Assembly (NCBI RefSeq): GCF_900168055.1 | Contig: NZ_FUYS01000001.1 | Coordinates: forward strand, 735,323 to 799,322 | DNA length: 64,000 nt | Origin: Parapedobacter luteus | GTDB lineage: Bacteria > Bacteroidota > Bacteroidia > Sphingobacteriales > Sphingobacteriaceae | Reading direction: 5' to 3' | Shown here: positions 18,320-27,452 of the stretch, piece by piece | How the letters are laid out: the number at the start of each line of letters is the position of its first letter | How positions within the stretch are numbered: the first letter of the stretch is position 1 | Made by a program: the position numbers and the translations under genes | The notes under the pieces: model-generated | What the model was told of the DNA's origin: nothing | What the model saw: only the letters and a program-made list of their open reading frames with translations | Database searches by the model: none

Positions 18320-21300
18320 TTAAAAACGAGCATTCAATCCAAGGATGAAACTTTTGGGCAGCGGATAATTGTTGTAATCGATACCCGGCGTCAATGCATC
18401 GGCTCCCGTACTCACGTCGGGGTTGAACGATGTGTTTTTTGTGAAGATGAAAGGATTGTTTGCGCTGAAGTAAATGCGCAGCGATCCCATGCGCCATTTT
18501 TCAACAACGGCGGCGGGCAGTTGGTAGCCCAGCGTAATGTTATTGATCCGCAGGTAGCTACCCGAATCGAGGTACCGTGTGCTGACGGTACGTACACCGC
18601 CGGTCGGCGCATCATTGGGGCGCGGGGTTTGTCCGTCGCCGGGGTTTTGTTCGGATTTCCAGTAGTCGAGCTGTGTGTCCAAGGTTTTGCTGCGTGAACG
18701 GGTGGTGAGCCGGATATCATTTGCTGTGCTGGTTATCTGATTGCCGTATACCCCCTGCAGATTGACACTCAAGGAAAAATCCTTGTAGCCAAAGTTATTG
18801 GTCATGCCATAAAAAAAGTCTGGATAGGGCGAGCCAATGATCGTATAATCATAGCTGTTTATCACGCCATCGGGCACACCGTTGGGGCCGCTGACGTCTA
18901 CAAAACGCTGGTCGCCCACACGCGAACGATCCGGTGCCCCTGGATTATAAATCGGGCCAGCGTCAAGCTCCGCTTGGTTGCGGAATACGCCATCGGTAAG
19001 CAATCCGTAGAACATGCCTATTGGCTGCCCCACCTGCGTGATGTGGCGTGCCGAAATGATGGGGTCTCCTGTGGGACCAAGCCGCAGTACCTCATTGCGG
19101 TAGGTCGAGAAGTTGACATTGGTAGACCACGTGAATGCTTGTTCAATATTCCGTGTGCTGACCACCACTTCCACCCCGGAGTTTTTTACTTCTCCGATAT
19201 TCATTAAGGATGTGTTGAAACCAGTGATCGCCGGTACATTTACATTGAGCAGCAAATCCGTATTCCGCGAATTGAAGTAGTCCGCGGTGATGCTGATGCG
19301 GCTGTTGAACAAGGAGGCATCCATGCCTACATTTATGGACCGTTGTTTTTCCCAGGTCAGGTTTGGGTTTGCCAATCTTGCGGGTGCGTAGCCACCCACA
19401 GCTGCGCCGCCAAAATTATAGCGATGATACAGCACGTTGGCGTAGTGCTCGTAGTTGCCGATGTTATTATTGCCAGTTTGGCCAAAGCTAACACGCAGTT
19501 TCCAGTCGTTGATGGCATTCACATCTTGAAGAAATCCTTCCTCAGATATCCGCCAGGCCACGGCTGCCGATGGGAAAACGCCATACTTGCTGTTGGCACC
19601 AAAGCGCGAGGATCCATCCGTACGCACGGAGGCTGTGAGCAGGTACTTGCCGAGGTAGTTGTAGTTTACCCGGGCGAGGTAGGACACCAATGACCAATCG
19701 TTGATGCCTGCACCGCCATCTGTCAGGATGCCGCTCACTGCGCTCAAATAGGGGACGAGGTTATTCGGAAAATTATTGCTTTCCAGAAAGTTGTCCTGTA
19801 TCCGCTCTTTCTGGCTGGAAAATCCGACGAGGCCCGTCAGTTGGTGGTCGCCGAAGGTTCGGTTGTAATTGACGGTAGTCTCAGTGATCCAATTGAGCGA
19901 CTGCGCGGTATTATCCTGGCCGTTCGGCGGGCTGTTGAGGAATACCGGCAGTTGGGGGACAAACGTGGTGTTTTTTAGGTTGCTGTATGTCGCTCCGGCC
20001 ATCACCTTGATATTCAGGTGGTCGGTGAAGGAGTACGTCGCGTTTACATTGCCAAGGAATCTCCCCATTTGCGCTTTGTTCATCAACTCATTGGCCAGTG
20101 CCAGGGGGTTAAACAAGTTGGTGGAGGCGTCCAAATCGCGGTAGATAAAATAGGAACCGTCTTCATTCAATACCGGGTAATAGTATTGAGCAGAGGTCGC
20201 CTGCGCAATGATGCTTTGATTGGCACCACCTCCCCATCCGCTTTCTGTCACCCGGTTTTCGTCGGTAAAAGCACCGTTCAGGTTGAGCTGCACTTGAAGG
20301 CGTTCGTTGAGCTTGGCATCCAGGTTACTGCGGAATGAGTAACGCTTAAAGTCGCTATTGATGACGATCCCTTCCTGATCGAGATATTCGCCGCTAATGG
20401 CATAACGCATCTGGTTATTCCCGCCGTTTGCTGAAAGCTGGAATTGGCGTTGAGGTGCCGTGCGGAGGATGTAATCCATAGCGTCCACATCTGTCGTGTT
20501 GGTACCGTTGAGCACGTCCAACACTGTTTGAGGTACCGGAAAATTCCATGTGCCGGGATCGCCGGATACGTCGGCATTATTGTCCAGATTGCGATTTCTT
20601 ACGCCGTCAAAATAATATTGAGCTTGCTGTTGCACATTCATAAACTGGGGCAGTTTCGACACCTGCTGTATACCATATAGTGCGTCGAAGCCGATTACCG
20701 AACGGCCTTCCTTGCCCCGCTTGGTATTTACGATGATTACGCCGTTGGCGCCACGGGATCCATAGATTGCTGTTGCGGAGGCGTCCTTCAGAATATCCAT
20801 ACTTTCGATGTCATTCGGGTTGAGTGTTTGGATATTGTCCGTAGGAAATCCGTCAACGACGTAGAGCGGCTGCGATCCTGCGGAGATGCTCCCTATCCCC
20901 CGTACGCGGATTTGTGGCGGCGCACCCGGCGCACCAGATACTGGCATGACCTGCACGCCCGGTACTTTGCCGAGCAACGCTTGGTCGAGACGCGAGACAC
21001 CCAAATCCTGGATTTCTGCGGAACCCACGGAAGCGACCGATCCGGTAAGGTCTTTCCGCGATACGGTGCCGTAACCCACGACGACTACTTCATCCAACTC
21101 CGAGGCGTCTTCTTCCAAAACGATGGTCAGCGTTGTTTGGTTCGCTACGGGCTGCTCCTTCGAAAGAAACCCCACGTAGGTGATCACCAATATGGCCCCC
21201 TCGGGAACCGTCAGCGCAAAGTTGCCATCATTGTCGGTGGCGGTGCTCACATTTGGTGATCCCTTTAAGGTTACGGAAGCCCCTGAAAGCGGTATCCCTG

Positions 21301-21727
21301 TGTTGTCTGTGACTTTTCCCTTGATGGAAAGCTGTCGTGCCTGAATCCGTTCGTGCTGTTTTTTCTTTTGAATAATCACCATGGATTTATCCACACGGAA
21401 CGTGACGTCCTGTCCCTCAAAGCAGGTCGCCAGGATGTCCATGACCGAGGTATTGGTTTGCCGTATCGTTACCTTTCGCTGGTCATTCAGTTCGTCGGCC
21501 AGGTATACGAAATCCAGCTTGGTCTGTTTGTTCAGTTCAAAAAGCACTTGCTTGATTGTTGCATTTTCCATGTTAATGGAAGCCTTTTGTGCCAGCACGT
21601 TAGCTTGCACGTGGCAGAGGGATAGCAACACGAAAAGCGTTGACAGCTTCATGATTATAATCGGTTTTAATCTGTAAAGTAAGGGTACACCGCTCGATGG
21701 AGCAGCATAATTTTTATATATTTGCAT
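18320..21727 (-). CDS. SusC/RagA-type TonB-dependent transporter with STN domain (module C)
   Basis: A 1135-residue outer-membrane transporter. It has a signal (MKLSTLFVLLSLCHVQANV), STN domain (ENATIKQVLFELNKQTKLDF), beta-sandwich regulatory-like domain (IKGKVTDNTGIPLSGASVTL), TonB box and plug (LDEVVVVGYGTVSRKDLTGS; LYVVDGFPTDN; LKDASATAIYGSRGANGVII) and a barrel ending in LGLNARF. The ATG at 21727 leaves a long basic pre-signal, as in the other SusC genes here; the inner ATG (MKLSTL) at about 21652 is an alternative. It should import the glycan product handled by the two module C hydrolases and signal to the FecR at 21859. Confidence 0.95.
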   Translation of the reverse strand: MQIYKNYAAPSSGVPLLYRLKPIIIMKLSTLFVLLSLCHVQANVLAQKASINMENATIKQVLFELNKQTKLDFVYLADELNDQRKVTIRQTNTSVMDILATCFEGQDVTFRVDKSMVIIQKKKQHERIQARQLSIKGKVTDNTGIPLSGASVTLKGSPNVSTATDNDGNFALTVPEGAILVITYVGFLSKEQPVANQTTLTIVLEEDASELDEVVVVGYGTVSRKDLTGSVASVGSAEIQDLGVSRLDQALLGKVPGVQVMPVSGAPGAPPQIRVRGIGSISAGSQPLYVVDGFPTDNIQTLNPNDIESMDILKDASATAIYGSRGANGVIIVNTKRGKEGRSVIGFDALYGIQQVSKLPQFMNVQQQAQYYFDGVRNRNLDNNADVSGDPGTWNFPVPQTVLDVLNGTNTTDVDAMDYILRTAPQRQFQLSANGGNNQMRYAISGEYLDQEGIVINSDFKRYSFRSNLDAKLNERLQVQLNLNGAFTDENRVTESGWGGGANQSIIAQATSAQYYYPVLNEDGSYFIYRDLDASTNLFNPLALANELMNKAQMGRFLGNVNATYSFTDHLNIKVMAGATYSNLKNTTFVPQLPVFLNSPPNGQDNTAQSLNWITETTVNYNRTFGDHQLTGLVGFSSQKERIQDNFLESNNFPNNLVPYLSAVSGILTDGGAGINDWSLVSYLARVNYNYLGKYLLTASVRTDGSSRFGANSKYGVFPSAAVAWRISEEGFLQDVNAINDWKLRVSFGQTGNNNIGNYEHYANVLYHRYNFGGAAVGGYAPARLANPNLTWEKQRSINVGMDASLFNSRISITADYFNSRNTDLLLNVNVPAITGFNTSLMNIGEVKNSGVEVVVSTRNIEQAFTWSTNVNFSTYRNEVLRLGPTGDPIISARHITQVGQPIGMFYGLLTDGVFRNQAELDAGPIYNPGAPDRSRVGDQRFVDVSGPNGVPDGVINSYDYTIIGSPYPDFFYGMTNNFGYKDFSLSVNLQGVYGNQITSTANDIRLTTRSRSKTLDTQLDYWKSEQNPGDGQTPRPNDAPTGGVRTVSTRYLDSGSYLRINNITLGYQLPAAVVEKWRMGSLRIYFSANNPFIFTKNTSFNPDVSTGADALTPGIDYNNYPLPKSFILGLNARF

Positions 21728-21730
21728 ATA

Positions 21731-21826
21731 GGTCTTTTAAATGATCCAACATTCATTTTCATGGGCCTGCTCAATCCAGTAATTACTGGCGGCCAGGAGT
21801 GCGGGAACACTTCTGGCCTCTTTAAA
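21731..21826 (+). ncRNA. candidate antisense RNA over the susC leader, module C
   Basis: On the antisense (plus) strand a perfect TATATTTG box (21717-21724) overlaps the susC start codon, and a hairpin (21791-21818) followed by TCTTT lies about 75 nt further on, giving a predicted RNA of about 95 nt. No clear -33 element is seen. Confidence 0.36.
21791..21823 (+). terminator. hairpin in the FecR-SusC gap, module C
   Basis: An 11-bp stem, GGCCAGGAGTG (21791-21801) with CACTTCTGGCC (21808-21818), 6-nt loop, then TCTTT. The single imperfect pair is G-T on the plus strand and C-A on the minus strand, so it folds better as antisense RNA. Confidence 0.5.
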
Positions 21827-21858
21827 CAGGGTCATCATACATAGGTTAATAATCAGTG

Positions 21859-23022
21859 TTATTTCATGACCGATATCCTCCTTCCTTTTGTCTCGAACCG
21901 CACTTCGCCCAGCGCTTCCAACGAAGCCAGGACGTCCTGCAGCGGGCGCGAACGCGCGATACGACCGCTGTATTTGCGTGCGGACAATCCGTGCTGGAAA
22001 TCGACATCGCAGTTATACCAGCGGGCGATGTGGTTCATGATGGCTGTTATATCTTGGTTTTCGAACGAAAAATAGCCGTTTTTCCATGCCAATGCATCTT
22101 CCAGATCTACCTTGCGTTTTTGTATCGCAGCTGTCGTGGCGTCGGCATATGCCTGTTCTCCCGGCTCCAGGGTCAGTGCTTGATTTCCGTGGGAGACGGC
22201 CACACGGCCGGTTTCCAGCGTTATGGCCATTCCCGGCTCATCGCGATATGCCATGATGTTGAATGTCGTGCCAAGTACCTGTACATCAAAAGCACCTGAA
22301 ACCACGTGGAATGGCCGCTTGGCATCATGCGCAACGTCGAAGTAAGCCTCGCCGAGGAGCGTTACCCGGCGTTCAGCACTGCCGAACCACAGCGGATAAG
22401 AAAGCGATGAGCCCGCATTCATCCATACGGATGTCCCATCGGGCAAGGTCAGGCGAAAATTCCCGCCCTTCGGCGTGTGGAGCGTATTCATTTCCTTGCT
22501 TGCTTTTTGCTGCGAGCCCGTTCTTTCGCCTGCGTCATAGGCTACAGTACCATCCTGGAGGTATTTGATTTTTACATTACCATCGGCAAGCAGCGCATCG
22601 CCCTGCAGTTCGTCCAGCCGTACCGTACGACCGTCGGCCAGTACCAATATCGCGGCGTCGGTCCCGGCAGGTACGGCGACATCAGCAAGTTCCTCGTTGA
22701 TACGAAGGGTATCATCCGTGTTGGACGACAGGTACAAGGCCAACGCAATACCTAATGCACAAAGTACGGATGCCGCAGCCAACGCAATCCGCCATCGGTG
22801 TCGCAAGGGCAGGAGAGGGTGCGCACGGTCTACGCGTGCAGCCCATCGTTGATACAGATACTTTTGCATCTTATCCCGGTGCTGCGCATTTTGCCATGTC
22901 CAACTTCCCCGTTGGCTTTCCGCTTCAAACCACGCACTAAGAAACTCATCCTCCTCAGGGGATGTTGCTCCGTTTGCAAAACGGTGAAGCAGTTCTTCAA
23001 TTTCCTTTTTCCGCTTGTCCAC
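21859..23022 (-). CDS. FecR-family anti-sigma factor (module C)
   Basis: A 387-residue FecR homologue. The N-terminal cytoplasmic part has the typical Trp-rich stretch (EFLSAWFEAESQRGSWTWQN). One transmembrane helix follows (RIALAAASVLCALGIALALY), then the FecR domain (TPKGGNFRLTLPDGTSVWMN; VQVLGTTFNIMAYRDEPG) and a C-terminal DUF4974-like domain (NQDITAIMNHIARWYNCDVD). It lies between the sigma gene (23115) and susC (21727) and should transmit the SusC signal to that sigma factor. Confidence 0.93.
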   Translation of the reverse strand: MDKRKKEIEELLHRFANGATSPEEDEFLSAWFEAESQRGSWTWQNAQHRDKMQKYLYQRWAARVDRAHPLLPLRHRWRIALAAASVLCALGIALALYLSSNTDDTLRINEELADVAVPAGTDAAILVLADGRTVRLDELQGDALLADGNVKIKYLQDGTVAYDAGERTGSQQKASKEMNTLHTPKGGNFRLTLPDGTSVWMNAGSSLSYPLWFGSAERRVTLLGEAYFDVAHDAKRPFHVVSGAFDVQVLGTTFNIMAYRDEPGMAITLETGRVAVSHGNQALTLEPGEQAYADATTAAIQKRKVDLEDALAWKNGYFSFENQDITAIMNHIARWYNCDVDFQHGLSARKYSGRIARSRPLQDVLASLEALGEVRFETKGRRISVMK

Positions 23023-23114
23023 AGGACCGATTTATTAACTGGTATATAACTAAGATTAAGCAAAGGGCATTTGGTAGTATAAAAAAAATAAAAAAAAGAA
23101 AGAGACTATTCAAG

Positions 23115-23687
23115 TCACGTGAGAAACCGCATTGCGATGAGCGGCAAAACCTTGATAGTCAATCGGATCAATTTAAGGGCGTAATTAATCTGTTTTTTTA
23201 CAGTATTTTCCGAAATATTCAATTGTGCGGCTATTTCGCGGTTGGTGAGGTTTTCCGTCCGGCTTAGCAGGAATACTTCCCGCATGCGCGGGGGCATTCG
23301 CGCAATTTGTTTGTCAATGGATAACTGAAGTTCGGCGAGGGCGAGCGAATCTTCTGCAGAGCCGCACTGTCCATCTTGCAGGAATTCGCCTAAGCTATCA
23401 ATAAATCGCTGTCGGTTTTGCTGTAAGGCGATAAATCTAAGGGCGCCGTGCCGTGCCATGGTAAACAGGTAAGCCTTGACGGATTCGACATGCCGCAGCC
23501 GTTCACGTTGTTCCCATACTTTGAAAAATGTGTCCTGAAGTACATCGGCCGTGTCATCTTCGTCTTTCAGCACATTGGCGACGTAGCGAAAAAGGGCTTC
23601 CCAATGGCGATGATACAATTGATCAAACGCCCCTCTTTCGCCATTGGCCAAATCGCTGGCTAGCCTCTTATCATCTGCTCCATCCAT
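23115..23687 (-). CDS. ECF RNA polymerase sigma factor (module C)
   Basis: An ECF sigma factor of about 190 residues with region 2 (GAFDQLYHRHWEALFRYVAN; DVLQDTFFKVWEQRE) and region 4 HTH (MPPRMREVFLLSRTENLTNR; REIAAQLNISENTVKKQI). I chose the ATG at 23687 (MDGADDKRLASDL). An upstream in-frame ATG at 23735 would leave almost no leader after the predicted promoter at 23746-23777. It heads the sigma-FecR-SusC-SusD-hydrolase operon of module C. Confidence 0.9.
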   Translation of the reverse strand: MDGADDKRLASDLANGERGAFDQLYHRHWEALFRYVANVLKDEDDTADVLQDTFFKVWEQRERLRHVESVKAYLFTMARHGALRFIALQQNRQRFIDSLGEFLQDGQCGSAEDSLALAELQLSIDKQIARMPPRMREVFLLSRTENLTNREIAAQLNISENTVKKQINYALKLIRLTIKVLPLIAMRFLT

Positions 23688-23745
23688 CAGTGTGAAAACT
23701 CTTTCCGGCTGTTTATTATTGGTGCCATCTCCCAAATCGGGGCCG

Positions 23746-23777
23746 TAAAAATAAAGAAAGCTTTAGCTACTACCAAA
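23746..23777 (-). promoter_or_regulatory. predicted promoter of module C sigma gene
   Basis: On the minus strand TTTG (23777-23774), 20 bp, then TATTTTTA (23753-23746). This fits the Bacteroidota pattern TTTG-N19-21-TAnnTTTG with one mismatch. Transcription would begin near 23739, about 50 nt before the preferred sigma start. Confidence 0.45.
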
Positions 23778-23924
23778 TCGGGCAAACATGTCATGTTGCC
23801 AACCTCCCATTAAATGGGAGCAGATAATCGCTGTGGCCTACATGGAGGTGCCCGGTGATTTCATGGGGGCCCGTCTGGAAAGCCGTAAAGAATGTCCGGA
23901 AAAACGTAGCATCTCGACTTTCTT

Positions 23925-23996
23925 AAAAAAAGAAACCCGTTACCTTGCAGATAACGGGAATCCGCCCCAATGGGGTTAGGGGCTATCAACCTAAAC
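23925..23996 (-). ncRNA. candidate orphan small RNA between modules C and D
   Basis: No gene ends upstream on this strand, yet there is a terminator: stem CCCGTTATC...GGTAACGGG on the minus strand (23958-23936, one internal mismatch) followed by TTTC and seven T (23931-23925). About 50 nt before it is a predicted promoter (24003-24033). The roughly 72-nt RNA also holds a small hairpin CCCCATTGGGG. Its 3' part resembles the sequence ending at the 12389 terminator. It could alternatively be a leader that attenuates the sigma gene 240 bp downstream. Confidence 0.5.
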
Positions 23997-24002
23997 CTAA
24001 TG

Positions 24003-24033
24003 CAAAGGTAAATAAAATAACGATAAGCGCAAG
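24003..24033 (-). promoter_or_regulatory. predicted promoter of the small RNA
   Basis: On the minus strand CTTG (24033-24030), 19 bp, then TACCTTTG (24010-24003): a perfect TAnnTTTG -7 box at canonical spacing from a one-mismatch -33 element. The rest of the 23736-24243 gap shows no gene. Confidence 0.5.
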
Positions 24034-24243
24034 CAGGGGATAGATCCGGGGGTGGAATATTAAGGCGATTTACGGTTATCAACGTGATAATAATCACCGT
24101 TCTATACCGTATTTCCGTGTAAAAGTGTGTAACAAATCGCCAGGGTTGCATAGAATGGGAACAGTTTGACAATCCCGTCTTAAAATCAATTTTTAACCGG
24201 TAATATTGTTTGTATTTAGGTCATAAATTAAAATCTAAGTTGT

Positions 24244-25116
24244 ATGAGATCGGACATTACCCCTTATTTAAAAGCCCAGGCAACGTTTAAAGATGACGGG
24301 AAACATTATGTCTTTCCCATCTCGAGGATGTCATACTCGTTAAAAGCCAATGAATATTACTTCAACCATCCAGAGTGGGCAGAAGAATATTTAACCTACT
24401 GTCACCGAAGTGATGCCTTTAAAAGCAGATGGCGGGAAGCCACTGGAAGTTGGACAAATAAAGTGGTCATTGATGTTGGTTGTGGCCCGGGAAACATCAA
24501 TGCAACGTTGCAAGAGAAACCCAAAATATTGATAGGCGTGGATGTAGCTTCGGGGTCACTTGACTTGGCGCGAAACCTGGGCTATACAACGGTGCTGGCC
24601 GATGCAAACAACCTTCCATTTAAATCAGCTGTCGCGGATATCGTGGTATTAAATGCTACCTTGCACCATTGCGAAAACATGGATGCTGTGCTGAAAGAGG
24701 CAGCAAGGCTGGTAAAACCGGGCGGGTTGCTGGTGACGGACCACGATCCGCAACGCTCGGCGTGGAATTACAAAGGTGCAGCGAAAGTATTGTGGCTGAC
24801 CAGGCTGGTATATTACCGGCTCATCGGACACAGCTTCCATAAATCTTCCGAGCAGCAGAAATGGGCGCTTGCTTGCGAGACTCACCACAAACCCGGCCAT
24901 GGTGTGACGCCTTACCTGTTTGAAAGTGTACTGGAACCCCTTGATTTCAATGTAAATATCTACCCGCATAACCACCATTTGGGTAAAGAAGTATTTGAGG
25001 GTAAGACGGGGCCTGTTGAACTCAAATACAAATTGGGTAATCTCCTATCCGGCAGAAACCCATCTTCCCCGGCCAGCGCACTCACGTTGATGTGCGTTGC
25101 CAGGAAAAATGGTTAA
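24244..25116 (+). CDS. class I SAM-dependent methyltransferase
   Basis: A 290-residue cytosolic protein with a Methyltransf_11-type Rossmann fold. The SAM-binding motif I is VIDVGCGPGN (75-84), an acidic residue follows in GVDVASGSLDLARNLGYTTV, then ADANNLPF and VVLNATLHHCENMD (motifs II/III) and RLVKPGGLLVTDHDP. The substrate is unknown; the C-terminal part (ETHHKPGHGVTPYLFESVLE) resembles enzymes that methylate small molecules or lipids. It stands alone between divergent modules C and D, with no operon partner. ATG at 24244. Confidence 0.85.
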   Translation: MRSDITPYLKAQATFKDDGKHYVFPISRMSYSLKANEYYFNHPEWAEEYLTYCHRSDAFKSRWREATGSWTNKVVIDVGCGPGNINATLQEKPKILIGVDVASGSLDLARNLGYTTVLADANNLPFKSAVADIVVLNATLHHCENMDAVLKEAARLVKPGGLLVTDHDPQRSAWNYKGAAKVLWLTRLVYYRLIGHSFHKSSEQQKWALACETHHKPGHGVTPYLFESVLEPLDFNVNIYPHNHHLGKEVFEGKTGPVELKYKLGNLLSGRNPSSPASALTLMCVARKNG

Positions 25117-25239
25117 GTGAGGCCCGTCCGCTAGTGCTTGGTCAGCCGTATTGTTCGAAATCCGTATCGGGGGATCGAAAGTGCAATGGTTTTAATAAGT
25201 TAGCTAAAACGATTCAATATTACGGTATTTTTTACAATA

Positions 25240-25270
25240 TTTGAAAAATGTACCGCTATTTTTGAAAAAT
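25240..25270. repeat. 21-bp-spaced direct repeat upstream of module D sigma gene
   Basis: TTTGAAAAAT occurs at 25240-25249 and 25261-25270, two helical turns apart. The -7-like box TATTTTTG (25257-25264) overlaps the second copy. This could be an operator or tandem promoter for the sigma gene at 25382. The rest of the 25117-25381 gap shows nothing recognisable. Confidence 0.35.
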
Positions 25271-25381
25271 ACGCGTGTTTGCTCGCTGAGTGATGTGATC
25301 TCCATTGATCAAACACGATGGACAAGCCACGGCCGCCAAATAAAGGCCAGCTTTGGATAAATATGTTAAAATTCGCACCAA

Positions 25382-25948
25382 ATGGCCGCTAACCTTTATA
25401 TCGATAGTTCGCAACTCGCGGTCTTGTTTAAGAATTACCACCGTGCGTTATTGTACTTTGCCCGGTCGATGGTCCATGAGCAACAGATCGCCGAGGAAAT
25501 CGTTTCTGATAGCTTTGTGAAGCTTTGGCAGCGGCGAGATGCTTTTGATGGCACCGATAAAATCAAAGCGTTTCTATATATCGCCACCAAAAACGCCTGT
25601 CTGAACTATGTACAGTCCGCCCACGTGCGCCGCGACATGGATCCGGAGGCGATCCACTTGCTGGAAAGTACGGAACCTGAAACATATGTGCGTATCGTGC
25701 GGGCAGAGCTGATGCAGCAGATTTATGCTGAGATGGTCAAGTTGCCGGAGAAGCAACGAGAGGTCTTCCGGCTGACGTATATTGAAGAGCTGACAACGGA
25801 CGAAATCTGCGAACGCCTTCATATGACCCCTACAGCTGTCTTTGCCAATCGTTCCAGAGCAGTGGATACCCTTCGACGGATTTTCAAAGACAAAGAGCTG
25901 TGGCTTTGCTTGTTCCTATTGCACGAACTTTTACGAAATAGCCCTTAG
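25382..25948 (+). CDS. ECF RNA polymerase sigma factor (module D)
   Basis: A 188-residue ECF sigma factor: region 2 (LFKNYHRALLYFARSMVHEQ; AEEIVSDSFVKLWQRRDAF) and region 4 HTH (LPEKQREVFRLTYIEELTTD then EICERLHMTPTAVFANRSRA). ATG at 25382. It heads plus-strand module D and is followed by its FecR gene. It differs clearly from the module A sigma factor although the FecR and SusC of A and D match closely. Confidence 0.92.
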   Translation: MAANLYIDSSQLAVLFKNYHRALLYFARSMVHEQQIAEEIVSDSFVKLWQRRDAFDGTDKIKAFLYIATKNACLNYVQSAHVRRDMDPEAIHLLESTEPETYVRIVRAELMQQIYAEMVKLPEKQREVFRLTYIEELTTDEICERLHMTPTAVFANRSRAVDTLRRIFKDKELWLCLFLLHELLRNSP

Positions 25949-26024
25949 TTAAAAAAAACACTTTCCATGTAAGGTTTTGCGTTCACATTTGTTTTTATCG
26001 ATAAATGTGAGCCACGTAACACCA

Positions 26025-27260
26025 ATGGAAATCACGAACCGTATTGTTTACTTGCTTCGCGGGCACATCAGCCGGGAGCTGAATGCGCAGGAACAGGCCG
26101 AGTTGCTGGCCTGGGGCAACCGCGATCCGGCATTCCGCCGTTTGTTGGAGGAAGTGGTCAGCGAGGAGGGGCTGAAGGCAGCGTTGCAGGCGTTCGATGC
26201 GGTGTACGGTACTGATCAGGCGGCCTCAATCAGCCGCATGGAACGCCGTATTGCCGACGGTATACGTGCAGCTGAAGAAAAGTCACTGAAGCGACGAGCA
26301 ACACACCGTTTGCAAAGATGGATCCCTTACGCCGCAGCGGTTATTTTGGTGCTGGCAGTCGGTATTTACATTAACTACCGGACGGACGTCCCTTCTAAAA
26401 CAACCGACACGACACACCTTGCCGCCGATATACAACCCGGAGGGAACCGCGCAACACTCAAACTTTCGGGTGGGCGCACCATTAGCTTGAGCGAAGAACA
26501 AGGGGGGATTGTGGTGGTTGACGGTGATATTACTTACGAAGATGGTAATACCGTAACTGCCCTGGCTGATAGGACCAACGGTCGGTCGGACGCTGTGCAA
26601 TTGGAGCTTGCCACCCCCAACGGAGGGACCTATTCCATCACCCTGCCCGATGGCTCGCGTGTGTGGCTCAATGCCGCTTCCACACTGAAATACCCCTCGC
26701 GTTTTGACGGCAAAGAACGGATCGTAGAACTCGAAGGCGAAGCTTATTTTGATGTTAGGTCAGTGAAAAGCGACAGCGGGGGGGAACCCTTTAAAGTCAT
26801 CACACAAGGTCAAACCGTGGAGGTCCTGGGTACCCAGTTTAATATCTCAGCATACCCCGATGAATCGGAGACCAAAACGACGTTGGTAAAAGGACGTGTG
26901 CAGGTGACATCGACCATCGGTAACCGGCCACCTATCGCCATGGAGCCTGGTCAACAAGCTATCACACATGGGGCATATACGGATGTGAAGCAAGTAATGG
27001 CAGACAAATATACAGCTTGGAAAGATGGTTTTTTTTATTTCGACCGCCTGCCAATGCGTGAAGCCATCGCTCAATTGGCCCGCTGGTACGATCTCGAAAT
27101 TAGCTATAAGGGCAAATTGTCGGAAGACAACATGTTCGCTTATGTCGAGCGAAATAAACCCTTGAGTGCCGTTTTACGCGCACTGGAAAAAAGCGGGTTG
27201 AAGTTTGAGATGGCTCAAACGGATGGACGGGCACGATTGATTGTTTTGGGAGAACGATGA
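26025..27260 (+). CDS. FecR-family anti-sigma factor (module D)
   Basis: A 411-residue FecR homologue from the ATG at 26025 (MEITNRIVYLLRGHISREL); the frame is open 48 bp further to a TTG. One transmembrane helix (WIPYAAAVILVLAVGIYI), FecR periplasmic domain (TPNGGTYSITLPDGSRVWLN; VEVLGTQFNISAYPDESETK) and C-terminal DUF4974-like domain (RLPMREAIAQLARWYDLEIS). It follows the sigma gene by 76 bp and precedes susC. The periplasmic domain is close to that of module A (GGNRATL, NISAYPD-SETKTTLV). Confidence 0.93.
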   Translation: MEITNRIVYLLRGHISRELNAQEQAELLAWGNRDPAFRRLLEEVVSEEGLKAALQAFDAVYGTDQAASISRMERRIADGIRAAEEKSLKRRATHRLQRWIPYAAAVILVLAVGIYINYRTDVPSKTTDTTHLAADIQPGGNRATLKLSGGRTISLSEEQGGIVVVDGDITYEDGNTVTALADRTNGRSDAVQLELATPNGGTYSITLPDGSRVWLNAASTLKYPSRFDGKERIVELEGEAYFDVRSVKSDSGGEPFKVITQGQTVEVLGTQFNISAYPDESETKTTLVKGRVQVTSTIGNRPPIAMEPGQQAITHGAYTDVKQVMADKYTAWKDGFFYFDRLPMREAIAQLARWYDLEISYKGKLSEDNMFAYVERNKPLSAVLRALEKSGLKFEMAQTDGRARLIVLGER

Positions 27261-27337
27261 TACCAATTATATAACGATGAAAGGAGGGCTGTAAATGAAA
27301 ACATAAAGACTACTTATCCATCAGATTCCATCCATAC

Positions 27338-27369
27338 AAAAAACGGATGATGTTGATAGCATCATCCGT
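27338..27369 (-). terminator. intrinsic terminator, antisense to module D
   Basis: Stem ACGGATGATG (27343-27352) and CATCATCCGT (27360-27369), 7-nt loop TTGATAG. On the minus strand it is followed by a run of six T; on the plus strand only GGATTTG follows. It lies in the FecR-SusC gap and matches the module A hairpin. Confidence 0.6.
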
Positions 27370-27439
27370 GGATTTGTTTGGATTTGATAGCCGGCTTGTT
27401 ATTCTAAGGACTGCCGGAAACCAATTGTTAACCATCCAA
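27338..27439 (-). ncRNA. candidate antisense RNA over the susC leader, module D
   Basis: On the minus strand, opposite to the operon, TATATTTG (27453-27446) overlaps the susC start codon. About 75 nt downstream a perfect 10-bp hairpin (27369-27343) is followed by six T (27343-27338), giving a predicted RNA of about 100 nt. GTTT lies 19 bp upstream of the -7 box, a poor -33 match. The box, its flank (AAATCATATATTTG and GTTTGGATGG) and the terminator are shared with module A. Confidence 0.42.
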
Positions 27440-27452
27440 ACATCGCAAATAT

